Shown here piece by piece: positions 19,385-27,114 of a DNA stretch of 27,114 nt. The stretch spans positions 1 through 27,114 of the forward strand of contig BPQB01000164.1 of the NCBI GenBank assembly GCA_019973155.2, in the 5' to 3' direction. The stretch comes from Phanerochaete sordida (lineage: Eukaryota; Basidiomycota; Agaricomycetes; Polyporales; Phanerochaetaceae). The position numbers and the translations under genes are program-made. The notes below the pieces were generated by a model that worked only from the letters and a program-made list of their open reading frames with translations, made no database searches and had not been told where the DNA came from. The first letter of the stretch is position 1. Each line of letters opens with the position of its first letter.

Positions 19385-20740
19385 CTAAGCCACCGGATAA
19401 TGAATGCAAGGGCCGGCCTGCCGCGCTGGCGGGGGCAGGACGAACGGGGCAGAACCGGTGTCCCATCCGAGGCGGCCCGACCGACGAAGAGCGACGACGT
19501 ACTCGGGGGCTTCGCCAACCATGGGGTTGAGGAGTTTGTTGATCTCACTGATGCGACGGTCGCGCTCGGCGGTGTGTTGACGATGGAGATAGAAGTGTCG
19601 TGCACGCCGGAGGTCCTGCATCTTTTTAGGGAACATGTAGCAATTACCTTCATTATCTGGTCGTAAGAAGTAGCAATCCTGATACCGGGCTGTCGTGGAG
19701 TCGTCGAAGGCCTGGATATGGTGCAGGAAGTGCGTGTAGGCGGGGCCGGTCGTAGCCTCCATGATCTGCTGGTACAGCGAGACTTGAGTACGGCGAATGC
19801 GCAAAGCGGAAATGGCCCTAGCACTGGCATCGGCGGTGAGCGGGTAGGTCTGAAAGGAATCAAACAGTGTTCCGCACCTATCAGCGTAAGGCTCCAGGAG
19901 GTGGTCAAACTCTCCCACCACGGGAATGGGAGTGTCGGGGCACTTGCCTGGCGGAGAGCGGTCAGCACGTTTCTGCGGGGGCACGTAGCGGCCTGTTGGC
20001 CGCGAGGACGACGCCTGCTGGTGGACGTCAGGCTTGGGCCGCGTCGGAGGGCCCTTCGGCTGCTTGTAAGCTGCTCCCGGATGCTGAAACGGAAGAGGCA
20101 TGAGCGGCGCGGACTCAGCGATAGGGGGAACGTAGGGCACCAAGGCCCACTGAAGGTCGGTGTCGTAAGGGGCGACGTCAGGGTGGGCGGAGTCATCACT
20201 CACCGAACTGGACGGCGAGCGCGGCCTTTTAGGGAAGGACGGCAGAACGCGGCGCACAGTCGGACCCTTGTACTTCTTTCGGCGAGCGGTGGCCTGGTCG
20301 AGCTGCTGCAAAAAGCGCGGGATGGGGTGGTACCGGACTGTGTCAGCGTACGTGGGCTTGGGACGCTGTTGACGCCAGTCGGCGGCGAGGTCGGCGTCCT
20401 GCGAGGTGTCGTCACCCATTCTGAGGTCCTCCTGAGGGTATTCCGGGGGCGGTCCATTGTCGGCGCGTTGCTTGTCAGCCTTCTGTTTCAGGAGTGCGTC
20501 GTCGCCAGTGTCAGGCTTGGCGGGAGTCGCACGGTGGTCCGCGAAGTAGTCGTCGAGCATTTCCAGGGAGGGCATGGAGGACGGGGGCGAGGACGCTACT
20601 TGAGACGAGGCAGTGGCATCCTTCGCAGGACTGCCCACTCTTTCTGCGGTCGAGGTGGAGACATGTCGTTCGTGACCGTCGGTGACGATTACGACGTTAG
20701 TGGTAGTAGCGGTGGAGGTCACGGGCAGCAGGGGATCCAT
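19385..20740 (-). CDS. Accessory ORF of the gypsy element, second part (451 aa)
   Basis: Starts at ATG 20740 (MDPLLPVTSTATT). The first ~290 residues are low-complexity and charged, with a basic stretch ATARRKKYKGPTVRR and KRPRSPSSSVSDDS that could be a nuclear signal. The C-terminal ~150 residues look folded and helical: PVVGEFDHLLEPYADRCGTL, SLYQQIMEATTGPAYTHFL, YQDCYFLRPDNEGNCYMFPK, then a coiled, basic helix RRARHFYLHRQHTAERDRR. It is in the same frame as the upstream ORF (20828-22198), separated by one TAG at 20828-20830 plus 87 readable bases (NARDPRRQPAPIRNILESQ), so the two may be one protein. No enzyme motif was recognised. The role in the retroelement is unknown. Confidence 0.6.
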   Translation of the reverse strand: MDPLLPVTSTATTTNVVIVTDGHERHVSTSTAERVGSPAKDATASSQVASSPPSSMPSLEMLDDYFADHRATPAKPDTGDDALLKQKADKQRADNGPPPEYPQEDLRMGDDTSQDADLAADWRQQRPKPTYADTVRYHPIPRFLQQLDQATARRKKYKGPTVRRVLPSFPKRPRSPSSSVSDDSAHPDVAPYDTDLQWALVPYVPPIAESAPLMPLPFQHPGAAYKQPKGPPTRPKPDVHQQASSSRPTGRYVPPQKRADRSPPGKCPDTPIPVVGEFDHLLEPYADRCGTLFDSFQTYPLTADASARAISALRIRRTQVSLYQQIMEATTGPAYTHFLHHIQAFDDSTTARYQDCYFLRPDNEGNCYMFPKKMQDLRRARHFYLHRQHTAERDRRISEINKLLNPMVGEAPEYVVALRRSGRLGWDTGSAPFVLPPPARQAGPCIHYPVA

Positions 20741-20827
20741 AGAAGTCTTCTGGGACTCAAGAATGTTGCGGATGGGCGCAGGCTGGCGGCGGGGGTCGCG
20801 TGCGTTAGCAAGGGGTCGTCCGCGAGT

Positions 20828-22464
20828 CTAAGTGAGCCTCACCAGGCTGTTCAGGAAGTCGCTCACGGCCAGCTGTGCTGCCGAAGGTTTTTCATCGTTT
20901 ATGACTGGGGGGGCTTTAACGTCGCCTTCCTGTAAGTTGGGCGTGGACGTAGGGGGTACAATCCCGGCGAAGGCGACGATAGGGATGCTGGAATTTGCGT
21001 CGTGGTCATGGAAGGCTACTGGCTGGGGTGCAGCGATGGGGTGCAGCGTAGCGGCGTGTTGCTCGAACTTGCACACCGACAAGGCATTGCTGGTCGCGTT
21101 GCTGTTGATCGTGTCGGCGGTTTTCAAGGCTCTGATACGCACGAGGCTGGGAATGGGGGCAGGACTTGGATGAATCTCGTAGTCAGAGGGTGGTCTGTAC
21201 GGAGACTCAGAAGGTACACACCTGTTGCGCCCGACGCGCCCCTCGTCGGTGCTTGACGCCGCTGGCCGGCTGTCGAGCACGGCCGCAAGATGAGCGGCGA
21301 AGTGTGGTCCTACACCTATGCCGTATCTTCCCGACCCTCCCATCGCGCTCGCTTCGGACAACGTTGGGCTTGAGGCAAGGCTGTTAGTGTTCTCGTCGAC
21401 AGGGCGAAGGATGGGTGTCGGGGCCGAGGCCTGGAGCGGGGCTTGACGTTGAGGGCGCGGATCGCTGGGCTCAACCGGAGGCAAAGACGACGCAGGAGCT
21501 TCATCGCCGTCTAGGCTTTCTGGAACCGTAGGGGGGGAGGGTGCGATAGCCGAGACCTTCTCTTCGTCATCGTGGTCTTCGTCAGGAATGGCAACGTCGA
21601 TGTACTCCAAGTCCGAGCTGAACTCCGAGCTGCTGCCCTGCGGGTAGTCGAGATGATAGGCGGCAGCGTACGACGAGCCCGGGGAAGGCGGGTTCTTCTG
21701 GGTGCTCTCGTCCATTTCAGGAAGGGTGGGCAGACGCTTAGGCTTGGCCTCGAACGTTGCCGCGGGGTGATGCGCGGGCTTGTCTCTGCCGTCGGAACCC
21801 AAAATCAGCTCCTGTATTACGGCTACGGGACTAGGTTCGAGCACGTACGGGGGGCCATAAGGGTCTTCTCCTCTGGCTTCGAGATCGCGAGCAGCGGTGT
21901 CCACAAAGCACTCGTTCAGCGCACTGCCATGGAATGAACTGGTGGCCGGAAGGTACGCCGTCATGAGCTCGAGCCTATGCGCTGATACTTCGCGTAGGGC
22001 CGACCATTTGCTCATAGGAACAAAGGCCTTCCCCGACGCGAGTGTCAGCGGCCTGGTAACGATCGAGGCGAAGACTGAGACCTCATAGGCGCGATACGGG
22101 GAGGCGAAGTCGGGGCTCCATAGAATGAAACTGGCGGAGCGGAGCTGGAAGAACTGGGGTGTGGCGACGTCGTGGCCAGGCGTTGTTGCAGCGTCCAAGG
22201 TTCGTACTTCATGGCTGGCGCAAGTACAGCGATCGCGAAGTGCTCGTGCACCGTCTCGTACGCGCGAAGGTTCGCGAGAGCGGCTTCGGGTCCGTGACTC
22301 GGCGGTACGTCTATGAACAGGTTTAAGATTTTCTGAGAAGTGATTTCAGGGATACGCAGGTCTATATTGTTGGGAAAGTGGACTTCAAGTCTAATTTGCT
22401 GGTCGCCGGGAGGCGGTGGTACCCATCCCCCTTTCAGGAGAGGGCCGCGCTTGAGCGACGCCAT
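20828..22464 (-). pseudogene. Accessory ORF of the gypsy element, first part, with a frameshift
   Basis: An ATG at 22464 (MASLKRGPLLKGGWVPPPP) sits in a good context (AAAACATGG) after a pyrimidine-rich leader. It is also in frame with the protease ORF upstream. The N-terminal ~100 residues look folded (QQIRLEVHFPNNIDLRIPE, EITSQKILNLFIDVPP). Around 22100-22200 the coding-like frame moves by one base, after LQQRLATTSP, into the frame that reads TPQFFQLRSASFILWSP. A 1-bp indel is the simplest explanation. The rest (to 20828) begins folded (EVSVFASIVTRPLTLASGKAFV) and turns acidic and Pro/Ser-rich (residues ~140-330 of that frame). It ends at TAG 20828. No known domain was identified. Its place between protease and RT suggests an element-encoded accessory protein. 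Confidence 0.55.
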
Positions 22465-24966
22465 GTTTTTGAGGTGAATGATTTTTATGAGAGGTAAAGC
22501 AAGAGTTGAAAGAGTTGAAACGAGGTGAGCGAGTGGGTTGGACGAGAGTCCTCGCTCCGGCTCATCTTTTACAACAGCCTTCTTGCAGCTCTCTTTCTCT
22601 GGTGTCTTCGTGGCTGGACGGCGGGCCGCGCACGTTGCAATCTCGTCCTTCGTCCTGACTCGTCCGGCCTTCGCGTCACCCTGACCGGGTCCGTGAATCG
22701 CTCGCCCTGACTCGGGCGGTCGCTCGACACGAGTCTGGATCCCGGTCAGCCCTGTCGGTCCTGCGACCGCAGCGTGGGCGTCATCGTCGATCGTGTTTTG
22801 GTGATGCGCCGTAGGGATGTCGATCGTCCTTCGCGAAAGCTTTTGTGGGCTTAACCTTCGTGGCGCGGTCGCCGATCGATCGCCCCACTCCGGTACCGAT
22901 ATTGACAATACCATGGCAGTGTCTTCGTCGTCTGGGCCCTTGGTCTGGCTTTCGCTATCGACCTCCATTCCCTCTTCGTCAGGCTGATTGGCGGCTTCCA
23001 CTTCAGCTGGCCACAATGTCCTGTTACCGTCCGGCTGCCCCGTTTCCAGAGATTCAAATTTGACGGCTAACCCTTCCAATTCGGCTAGAGTAGCTTTCCG
23101 CATGCGGTCAATGCCCCAGTCGTAGTCGTTCCAGGCCCATCGGACTTCGTCTTCCTCGGTAATCCACTGCATTTTACGCTTCCCCTTCCGGGTACGTTGG
23201 TTCACGTATTTCGCCGTTATCCCATTTAACGTACTTTGCAGCCTCTCCTTGTACCGTTGCGCGACTAGTTTCCTGGCCCGAGTGTAGCGCCGGCGCTCTT
23301 GGTGCTGCCGGTCTTCCTCAGGGTCGGTGAAATTGAGTCTGTACGGCAAGGTATGCGCTCTCCATTCCGACGACCCCTCTCCGACACCCACCTTATTGTG
23401 TGCTTGCTGACTCGTCCTTCGCCACTTTCTAGGCCCTTCGTTATCGCCAGCGCTGTCCCCGTCGGGTTCGCTTCCGACGCTCGAGGCTTGCGGTCCATCT
23501 GCTGAGTCCGGCATGAGCACATCCCCATCTTCTGACTTCTCGATCGGATGCCCGTGCGGTGAGTCAGCTTCGTCTTCCGTGATCGCACAGAAGCATGACG
23601 CGCTGTGACTGAGGTGATCTATCTCGCTTTCTGCAGATTCTCCGCCTGTCAGTCCCAATATCGCACAACTTATCCATGATAACAGACTTTTCCACGGCTT
23701 ATACCGGTCTGGCGCCTTGTTCGGCCCTGCCGTTCGTTCGTCGTGGGCCGGCCATCCTCCAGGCATAGTAAATTCATCCGTTTCCTGAGTTGGGCTGATC
23801 CTGGGAATGGTTCTTGATTGGTGGTCGAGCCTGTTCGCCGAGCAGTACATGCTCATAGCTGCATGGGCGTTGCTTACGTATTCCAGTATTCGCGGGTCTG
23901 CGTCCATGTCTGGAGTCACCATGAGTTCATAGTTGACATCCATGTTTCGGTTTTTGAAGAGCAGATATGTCCTGTCTAGACGTTCGTCGATGGAAACAAA
24001 ATTCCCGCGTTGCCATGGTCGTCCTAATAACAGGTCGAAAGGAGCCTTAGTTCCGACATAAATATTGGCAGTCGTCCGCACGGCACCACAGGTGAGCGGT
24101 ACTTCTTGTACCAGTCCGTCTAAGGTTCCTTCCCCTCCGTTGGTGTCACTCATGGTGATTTTTCTGGTTACATCGAGCGGTAAATTGAGCATATTTTTCC
24201 AGATACGCTGGTTGGCGATGTTCAGTTGTGAACCTGTGTCAATTATAGCGGTCACAGGCTCTCCGTAGATTTCCATGGTCAACCTGATCAATTGTCCTCG
24301 GGTTTGCGGTGCAAAAACCGCAGCGGCAATGCCCGCGTCTTGATGAGGCCTTGGGCCCTCGTCGGGTGCTTCAATCACACGTACCGGTACGTTCGTTTCA
24401 TATCTGTCCAGCTTGTCGGAACGCTCCGCTTTGGCTGATTTGTACCGGATCACGTCCTGTACCTGGATTGCCATTTCTTTCGACACGGCCAGGAGTTCAC
24501 CGATTCCCATGGTAATGGGAGTATTTAGAACCTTCTGCAGTACTTCCTGAGGTTTAACTTTGTCTTGCAGCTCGGACCTTCGCGGTTGGCGTTTTTCTGC
24601 GTCTTTCTTGCTTTTCTGACTCGATTTTTCCAGGCCCACGGGCACGGACCGCGGCGCTCCCGACGCGTCGCCCGTTATGATTCTCGGGGCGACATCGTCC
24701 ATGATCTGATCATCGTCGCGCGGGTCGAACCCCACCGGACTCGGGTCTTGCAGCACAGATGGGCCTATCCTTCTAGGTTGCATGGACGGCCCTGCCTCTT
24801 CCGGTCCATAGGCACGTTCTTTTCCTTTTGCTTGTTTCTGACTCTTATGCAGTTTGTGCGACAGCTCGTACTCCTTTTCCAGCCGTTCCTTTCGTCCGGT
24901 AGTAATAGCTCGCCGAGGCCGTTCGACACCGTAGATGTACGGGGCGGTTTCGTCTTCCTCGTCCAT
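22045..24966 (-). CDS. Gypsy aspartic protease polyprotein (973-codon frame)
   Basis: Retropepsin-type protease that would process the Gag-Pol precursor. Residue numbers are from the ATG at 24966, but the frame is open further upstream into gag (NPPPPEGSSCTYAAEWDGS). The first ~200 residues are basic and charged. The catalytic motif IIDTGSQLNI lies at ~241-250, and the LLLGRPW motif closing the fold at ~313-319. Beyond ~350 the chain is acidic and disordered with a W/R-rich segment (KMQWITEEDEVRWAWNDYDWG, ~600-625). Residues ~835-973 coincide in frame with the accessory ORF start (ATG 22464), and the last ~50 residues are out of its coding frame. No internal stop occurs in 973 codons. The frame is -1 relative to gag. 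The catalytic Asp and Gly are intact, so activity is possible. Confidence 0.8.
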   Translation of the reverse strand: MDEEDETAPYIYGVERPRRAITTGRKERLEKEYELSHKLHKSQKQAKGKERAYGPEEAGPSMQPRRIGPSVLQDPSPVGFDPRDDDQIMDDVAPRIITGDASGAPRSVPVGLEKSSQKSKKDAEKRQPRRSELQDKVKPQEVLQKVLNTPITMGIGELLAVSKEMAIQVQDVIRYKSAKAERSDKLDRYETNVPVRVIEAPDEGPRPHQDAGIAAAVFAPQTRGQLIRLTMEIYGEPVTAIIDTGSQLNIANQRIWKNMLNLPLDVTRKITMSDTNGGEGTLDGLVQEVPLTCGAVRTTANIYVGTKAPFDLLLGRPWQRGNFVSIDERLDRTYLLFKNRNMDVNYELMVTPDMDADPRILEYVSNAHAAMSMYCSANRLDHQSRTIPRISPTQETDEFTMPGGWPAHDERTAGPNKAPDRYKPWKSLLSWISCAILGLTGGESAESEIDHLSHSASCFCAITEDEADSPHGHPIEKSEDGDVLMPDSADGPQASSVGSEPDGDSAGDNEGPRKWRRTSQQAHNKVGVGEGSSEWRAHTLPYRLNFTDPEEDRQHQERRRYTRARKLVAQRYKERLQSTLNGITAKYVNQRTRKGKRKMQWITEEDEVRWAWNDYDWGIDRMRKATLAELEGLAVKFESLETGQPDGNRTLWPAEVEAANQPDEEGMEVDSESQTKGPDDEDTAMVLSISVPEWGDRSATAPRRLSPQKLSRRTIDIPTAHHQNTIDDDAHAAVAGPTGLTGIQTRVERPPESGRAIHGPGQGDAKAGRVRTKDEIATCAARRPATKTPEKESCKKAVVKDEPERGLSSNPLAHLVSTLSTLALPLIKIIHLKNMASLKRGPLLKGGWVPPPPGDQQIRLEVHFPNNIDLRIPEITSQKILNLFIDVPPSHGPEAALANLRAYETVHEHFAIAVLAPAMKYEPWTLQQRLATTSPHPSSSSSAPPVSFYGAPTSPPRIAPMRSQSSPRSLPGR

Positions 24967-25061
24967 CCATTCCTGCCAATATCCATATACCTGTGCTGAG
25001 CCGTCCCATTCGGCGGCATAAGTACAGCTGGATCCTTCAGGTGGCGGCGGATTTAATTGTA

Positions 25062-26543
25062 TCAGGTGCGTCTGCGGTTTACGGCTCTGGCGATGGCTTG
25101 AATGAGTGGTTCGTCGAAGGTTACTCGCTGAATATCGGAGCCATCTTTCATGACATATCGCCCCTGGCTATTACGGACAATTATTCCTTGGGATACGTAT
25201 TCGAGCAAAGGGGCACAGGCGTTCATGCCATGCCCCAGTGTTCCGCACCCGAAGCAGCGCCGATCGTCCCTTCGGGGCAACGCTGGACGCGCTGTGTCCA
25301 AATGAGGCGGTGTTTGTCCGTCGAAAGTTCGGCTCTGGGATGCGCTAGGGGCGTCGGCGCGGCCTACAGTGGGGCTGGGAATAATATCTCTGACCATTGG
25401 GTTTTTCATACAGGCTCTGAAGTACATGGCCGCATAAGCAGGATCTGTCACGGACATTTTGCTCAGTTGGGTAATGAGCTCCTCCACCTCTGAATCGCTA
25501 GTACGAGTCGTCCTTGCTGGGGGCTGGCTTTCCGTGGGCTTTGCGACTCGCCGTGGGCGCGAAGGCGGAGCGTCCTCGTTGCTGTCTGACGCTTCCTCTT
25601 TAAATGCTACATGCCGCGCTGCCCGAGGATTTTTCTTCATGTCCTGTTTCCCGGCCATTCGCCGCAAACTTCCCCGCCTCTTTCTCCGTCGAGGGGCATG
25701 GTCGTTGTCCGTGTCTTCTTCGGTATCCGCATCTGAGCCGCTACTTGTGTCCTCAGCGCTAGATACTTCTAGGTTGCTTTCTTCCTCGTCTGAGTCTTCA
25801 TCGGATAAGAGGTGTTCGTGGTCGAAGCGATCTCTACTGAGCAGGGATTCTGCGGCTACACATACCATCCTTACCGTGAACAGATCTTTAGTATTGACCG
25901 CAGGGTTTCGGATCAGTATGCGGTTCTCTAGCTTTTGCCGTAACGCATGATGAATGCCCTTCCAGAAGAAGAAGTTGGTCTCGCGCTCCGAGATGCGCTG
26001 TTCTTTGCGCAGCCAGCCTACTATCCTGATGAAGCCTCGGTTATACCGGTTCCAGTCTTCTAAGTTCCGAATACGCCGTTTCCGAGTGCGCCGCACATAT
26101 TTTTCGACATCGTTGATCTTATATCGTTTGGTTTCTCGGTCCGCTTCGTAGGACTTTCGCATATCTTCTTTGAACGTAAGCCATTGATTATTGGTAAACG
26201 CCGGTAGTCCTTCCAGTACTTCTCGAACATGTCTTGAGCAGTACTGAGTTATGTTGTCTATTCGGTCGGCGTCAGTTTCGAGGTGGTACTTAGAACATAA
26301 CCAGTCGTAATGGTACAGGAACCAATCAACTTCTGAATACTTGCCCCGAAACTTCTTGGGGGCCCCTTTAGTGTTTGGCAAGGGTAAATCAGCGACCGTC
26401 AAGTTTGCCATGTACGGAACTGGGCGTTGCTGGTAAAATGTGGCGTCGGATGCGCTTCGCGTCAATGGAACACGCGATTGGGTATGGGGAGAGGTACTTC
26501 TTGGCCGTGGAAGGTTGGCTCCAGAAGGTGGGTCCAAAATCAT
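25062..26543 (-). CDS. gag: Ty3/gypsy Gag with CCHC zinc knuckle
   Basis: Structural capsid/nucleocapsid protein of the retrotransposon. The start chosen is ATG 26543 (MILDPPSGANLPRP). The open frame extends 7 codons upstream to 26564. Residues ~50-240 hold the capsid-like helical region: APKKFRGKYSEVDWFLYHYD, a YCSRHVREVLEGLPAF segment and WLTFKEDMRKSYEADRE. An acidic low-complexity stretch (SDEDSDEEESNLEVSSAED, ~250-290) is followed by a basic one (RRRKRRGSLRR). The nucleocapsid knuckle CFGCGTLGHGMNAC is near residue 435 and fits C-x2-C-x4-H-x4-C. It ends at TGA 25062-25064 after ...IARAVNRRRT and overlaps the protease frame, which is -1. The frame has no internal stop. No canonical slippery heptamer was found in the overlap. 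Confidence 0.85.
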   Translation of the reverse strand: MILDPPSGANLPRPRSTSPHTQSRVPLTRSASDATFYQQRPVPYMANLTVADLPLPNTKGAPKKFRGKYSEVDWFLYHYDWLCSKYHLETDADRIDNITQYCSRHVREVLEGLPAFTNNQWLTFKEDMRKSYEADRETKRYKINDVEKYVRRTRKRRIRNLEDWNRYNRGFIRIVGWLRKEQRISERETNFFFWKGIHHALRQKLENRILIRNPAVNTKDLFTVRMVCVAAESLLSRDRFDHEHLLSDEDSDEEESNLEVSSAEDTSSGSDADTEEDTDNDHAPRRRKRRGSLRRMAGKQDMKKNPRAARHVAFKEEASDSNEDAPPSRPRRVAKPTESQPPARTTRTSDSEVEELITQLSKMSVTDPAYAAMYFRACMKNPMVRDIIPSPTVGRADAPSASQSRTFDGQTPPHLDTARPALPRRDDRRCFGCGTLGHGMNACAPLLEYVSQGIIVRNSQGRYVMKDGSDIQRVTFDEPLIQAIARAVNRRRT

Positions 26544-26565
26544 AGGCTGCAGAACAAGCGTCACC

Positions 26566-26583
26566 CCCTCGCGGTGGGCTCCA
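26566..26583 (-). promoter_or_regulatory. Candidate primer-binding site of the gypsy element
   Basis: Minus strand TGGAGCCCACCGCGAGGG, four bases after the likely LTR end (..CACGACA). The TGG start and GCCCACCG wording resemble tRNA-primed sites of LTR retroelements. I cannot name the tRNA. Confidence 0.4.
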
Positions 26584-26587
26584 CTTA

Positions 26588-26729
26588 TGTCGTGCAGAAA
26601 AGTGATTCTCTGGTCCGGGGGGATTTAAGTCACAATTCTCTGAGGTTCACCGGGCTGGTATGCAACTTGCTCAGAGTGGGCCGTAGCGCATAGCGCTCGG
26701 CGGGTACGATTTCTTCTCTTCCACCTACA
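26588..26729 (-). mobile_element. Candidate 5' LTR of the gypsy element (142 bp)
   Basis: In transcript sense it starts TGTAGGTGGAAG and ends CTGCACGACA, giving TGT/ACA inverted termini. It lies next to the primer site. Composition changes sharply at 26729/26730, from GC-rich element to AT-rich flank, which supports an insertion boundary. It is short for an LTR, and no partner copy is present to confirm it. Confidence 0.45.
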
Positions 26730-27114
26730 TTGCTCCTTAAAATACATTAAATCTAAATCTGCCATTTTCAAGGATTTGTTCGAAATCTATTGATGCCTTC
26801 TAGGACAGTGACTACAAAATAACCGGAGCAGCAGTGTCACAAGTCTCACATTCTCAAAAATGCATGTGCAAAGAAGATTACTCAAGGACAGCATGGGCAA
26901 ATGAGCAAATATAATGCTAGCCTATCAATCAATTCGAAATACAGAACAATCGTTATAAATACCATTGTTCCAGATGTTATAAGCTGGAGTAAAGCTGCCA
27001 TACTTCTGCACTTGTTAACTGCTCTCTCAAACATGGCTCAGGTATGAAAAGGAAGGAGAGTTAGTAGTATTTATCGTAGCTGTTTGTGAAGAAAGTGTTG
27101 AAAAGACCAGATAT
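26730..27114. other. No gene seen; AT-rich flank
   Basis: AT-rich sequence without open frames of note or repeats. It is probably the pre-insertion host sequence next to the gypsy element. Confidence 0.5.

Larger units (their letters stand above)
16845..26729 (-). mobile_element. Ty3/gypsy retrotransposon, 5' LTR to RNase H, 3' part missing
   Basis: In transcript order on the minus strand: candidate LTR (26729-26588), primer site, gag (26543-25062), protease ORF (to about 22465), accessory coding region (22464-19385), spacer, RT/RNase H (18468-16845). All recognisable domains share one strand and follow gypsy order except for the accessory insert between protease and RT. No 3' LTR or integrase is in the window, because the element ends against the plus-strand gene at 15254-16813. 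Gag and protease frames are intact over ~1,470 codons while RT is broken. Confidence 0.75.

Noticed and set aside
18979..20199. 406-codon minus-strand open frame
   Set aside because: Overlaps the accessory ORF (19385-20740) in another frame. Its Ser/Pro/Arg-rich composition and lack of folded segments mark it as a shadow.
19718..20935. 405-codon plus-strand open frame
   Set aside because: It is antisense to the accessory gypsy ORFs, is Arg/Gly/Val-rich as expected of a shadow frame in GC-rich DNA, and has no motif.

Overview
The window looks like a repeat-rich, gene-poor stretch of a filamentous fungal genome, most likely a basidiomycete (Agaricomycetes). The reasons are short GT-AG introns (59-71 bp where I can place them), a Ty3/gypsy polymerase whose wording matches what I remember of mushroom-forming fungi, a copia-type (UBN2) gag, and several LTR and TA-flanked DNA transposon relics. 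No database search was possible, so the lineage is inference.

Positions 1-9.8 kb are mostly transposon debris. They hold the right end of a TA-flanked, Tc1/mariner-like non-autonomous element (1-125). They also hold a minus-strand copia-like gag with a nonsense codon (1136-1984), its leader with a half-tRNA-Met-type primer site, and a truncated LTR (2310-2394). Two solo LTRs of the same family follow in opposite orientations: 4475-4850 (+) and 6879-7195 (-), the latter with a perfect 5-bp target duplication. A second LTR-like block (about 7964-8282) and three copies of an ~80-bp dispersed repeat lie at 7.7-8.9 kb.

Positions 9.8-15.2 kb start with a TATA-led, intron-containing but apparently damaged gene (10020 to about 11.4 kb). 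A GCTAA/TTAGC-rich cluster sits in one of its introns, and coding-like fragments continue to 12.35 kb. Then come a possible small spliced gene (12920-13273), a tandem array with an exact 133-bp period (13351 onward), a tRNA-like motif, and a complete 862-bp TA-flanked DNA transposon without a transposase (14324-15185).

At 15254-16813 (+) is the best-supported non-transposon gene. It has clean phase-compatible introns, a proline/serine-rich middle with a basic nuclear-signal-like patch, and an optional hydrophobic C-terminal exon. I do not recognise it.

Positions 16.8-26.7 kb are one large minus-strand Ty3/gypsy element. In reading order it has a short candidate LTR and primer site, gag with a CCHC knuckle, an aspartic protease ORF in the -1 frame, a long accessory coding region (22464 to 19385, one frameshift and one in-frame TAG), and then a separate reverse transcriptase/RNase H ORF. 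That last ORF is broken by a nonsense codon and a frameshift and is cut off before any integrase. The wide separation of protease from reverse transcriptase by accessory ORFs is the most notable architecture here. Nothing prokaryotic, viral or CRISPR-like was seen.
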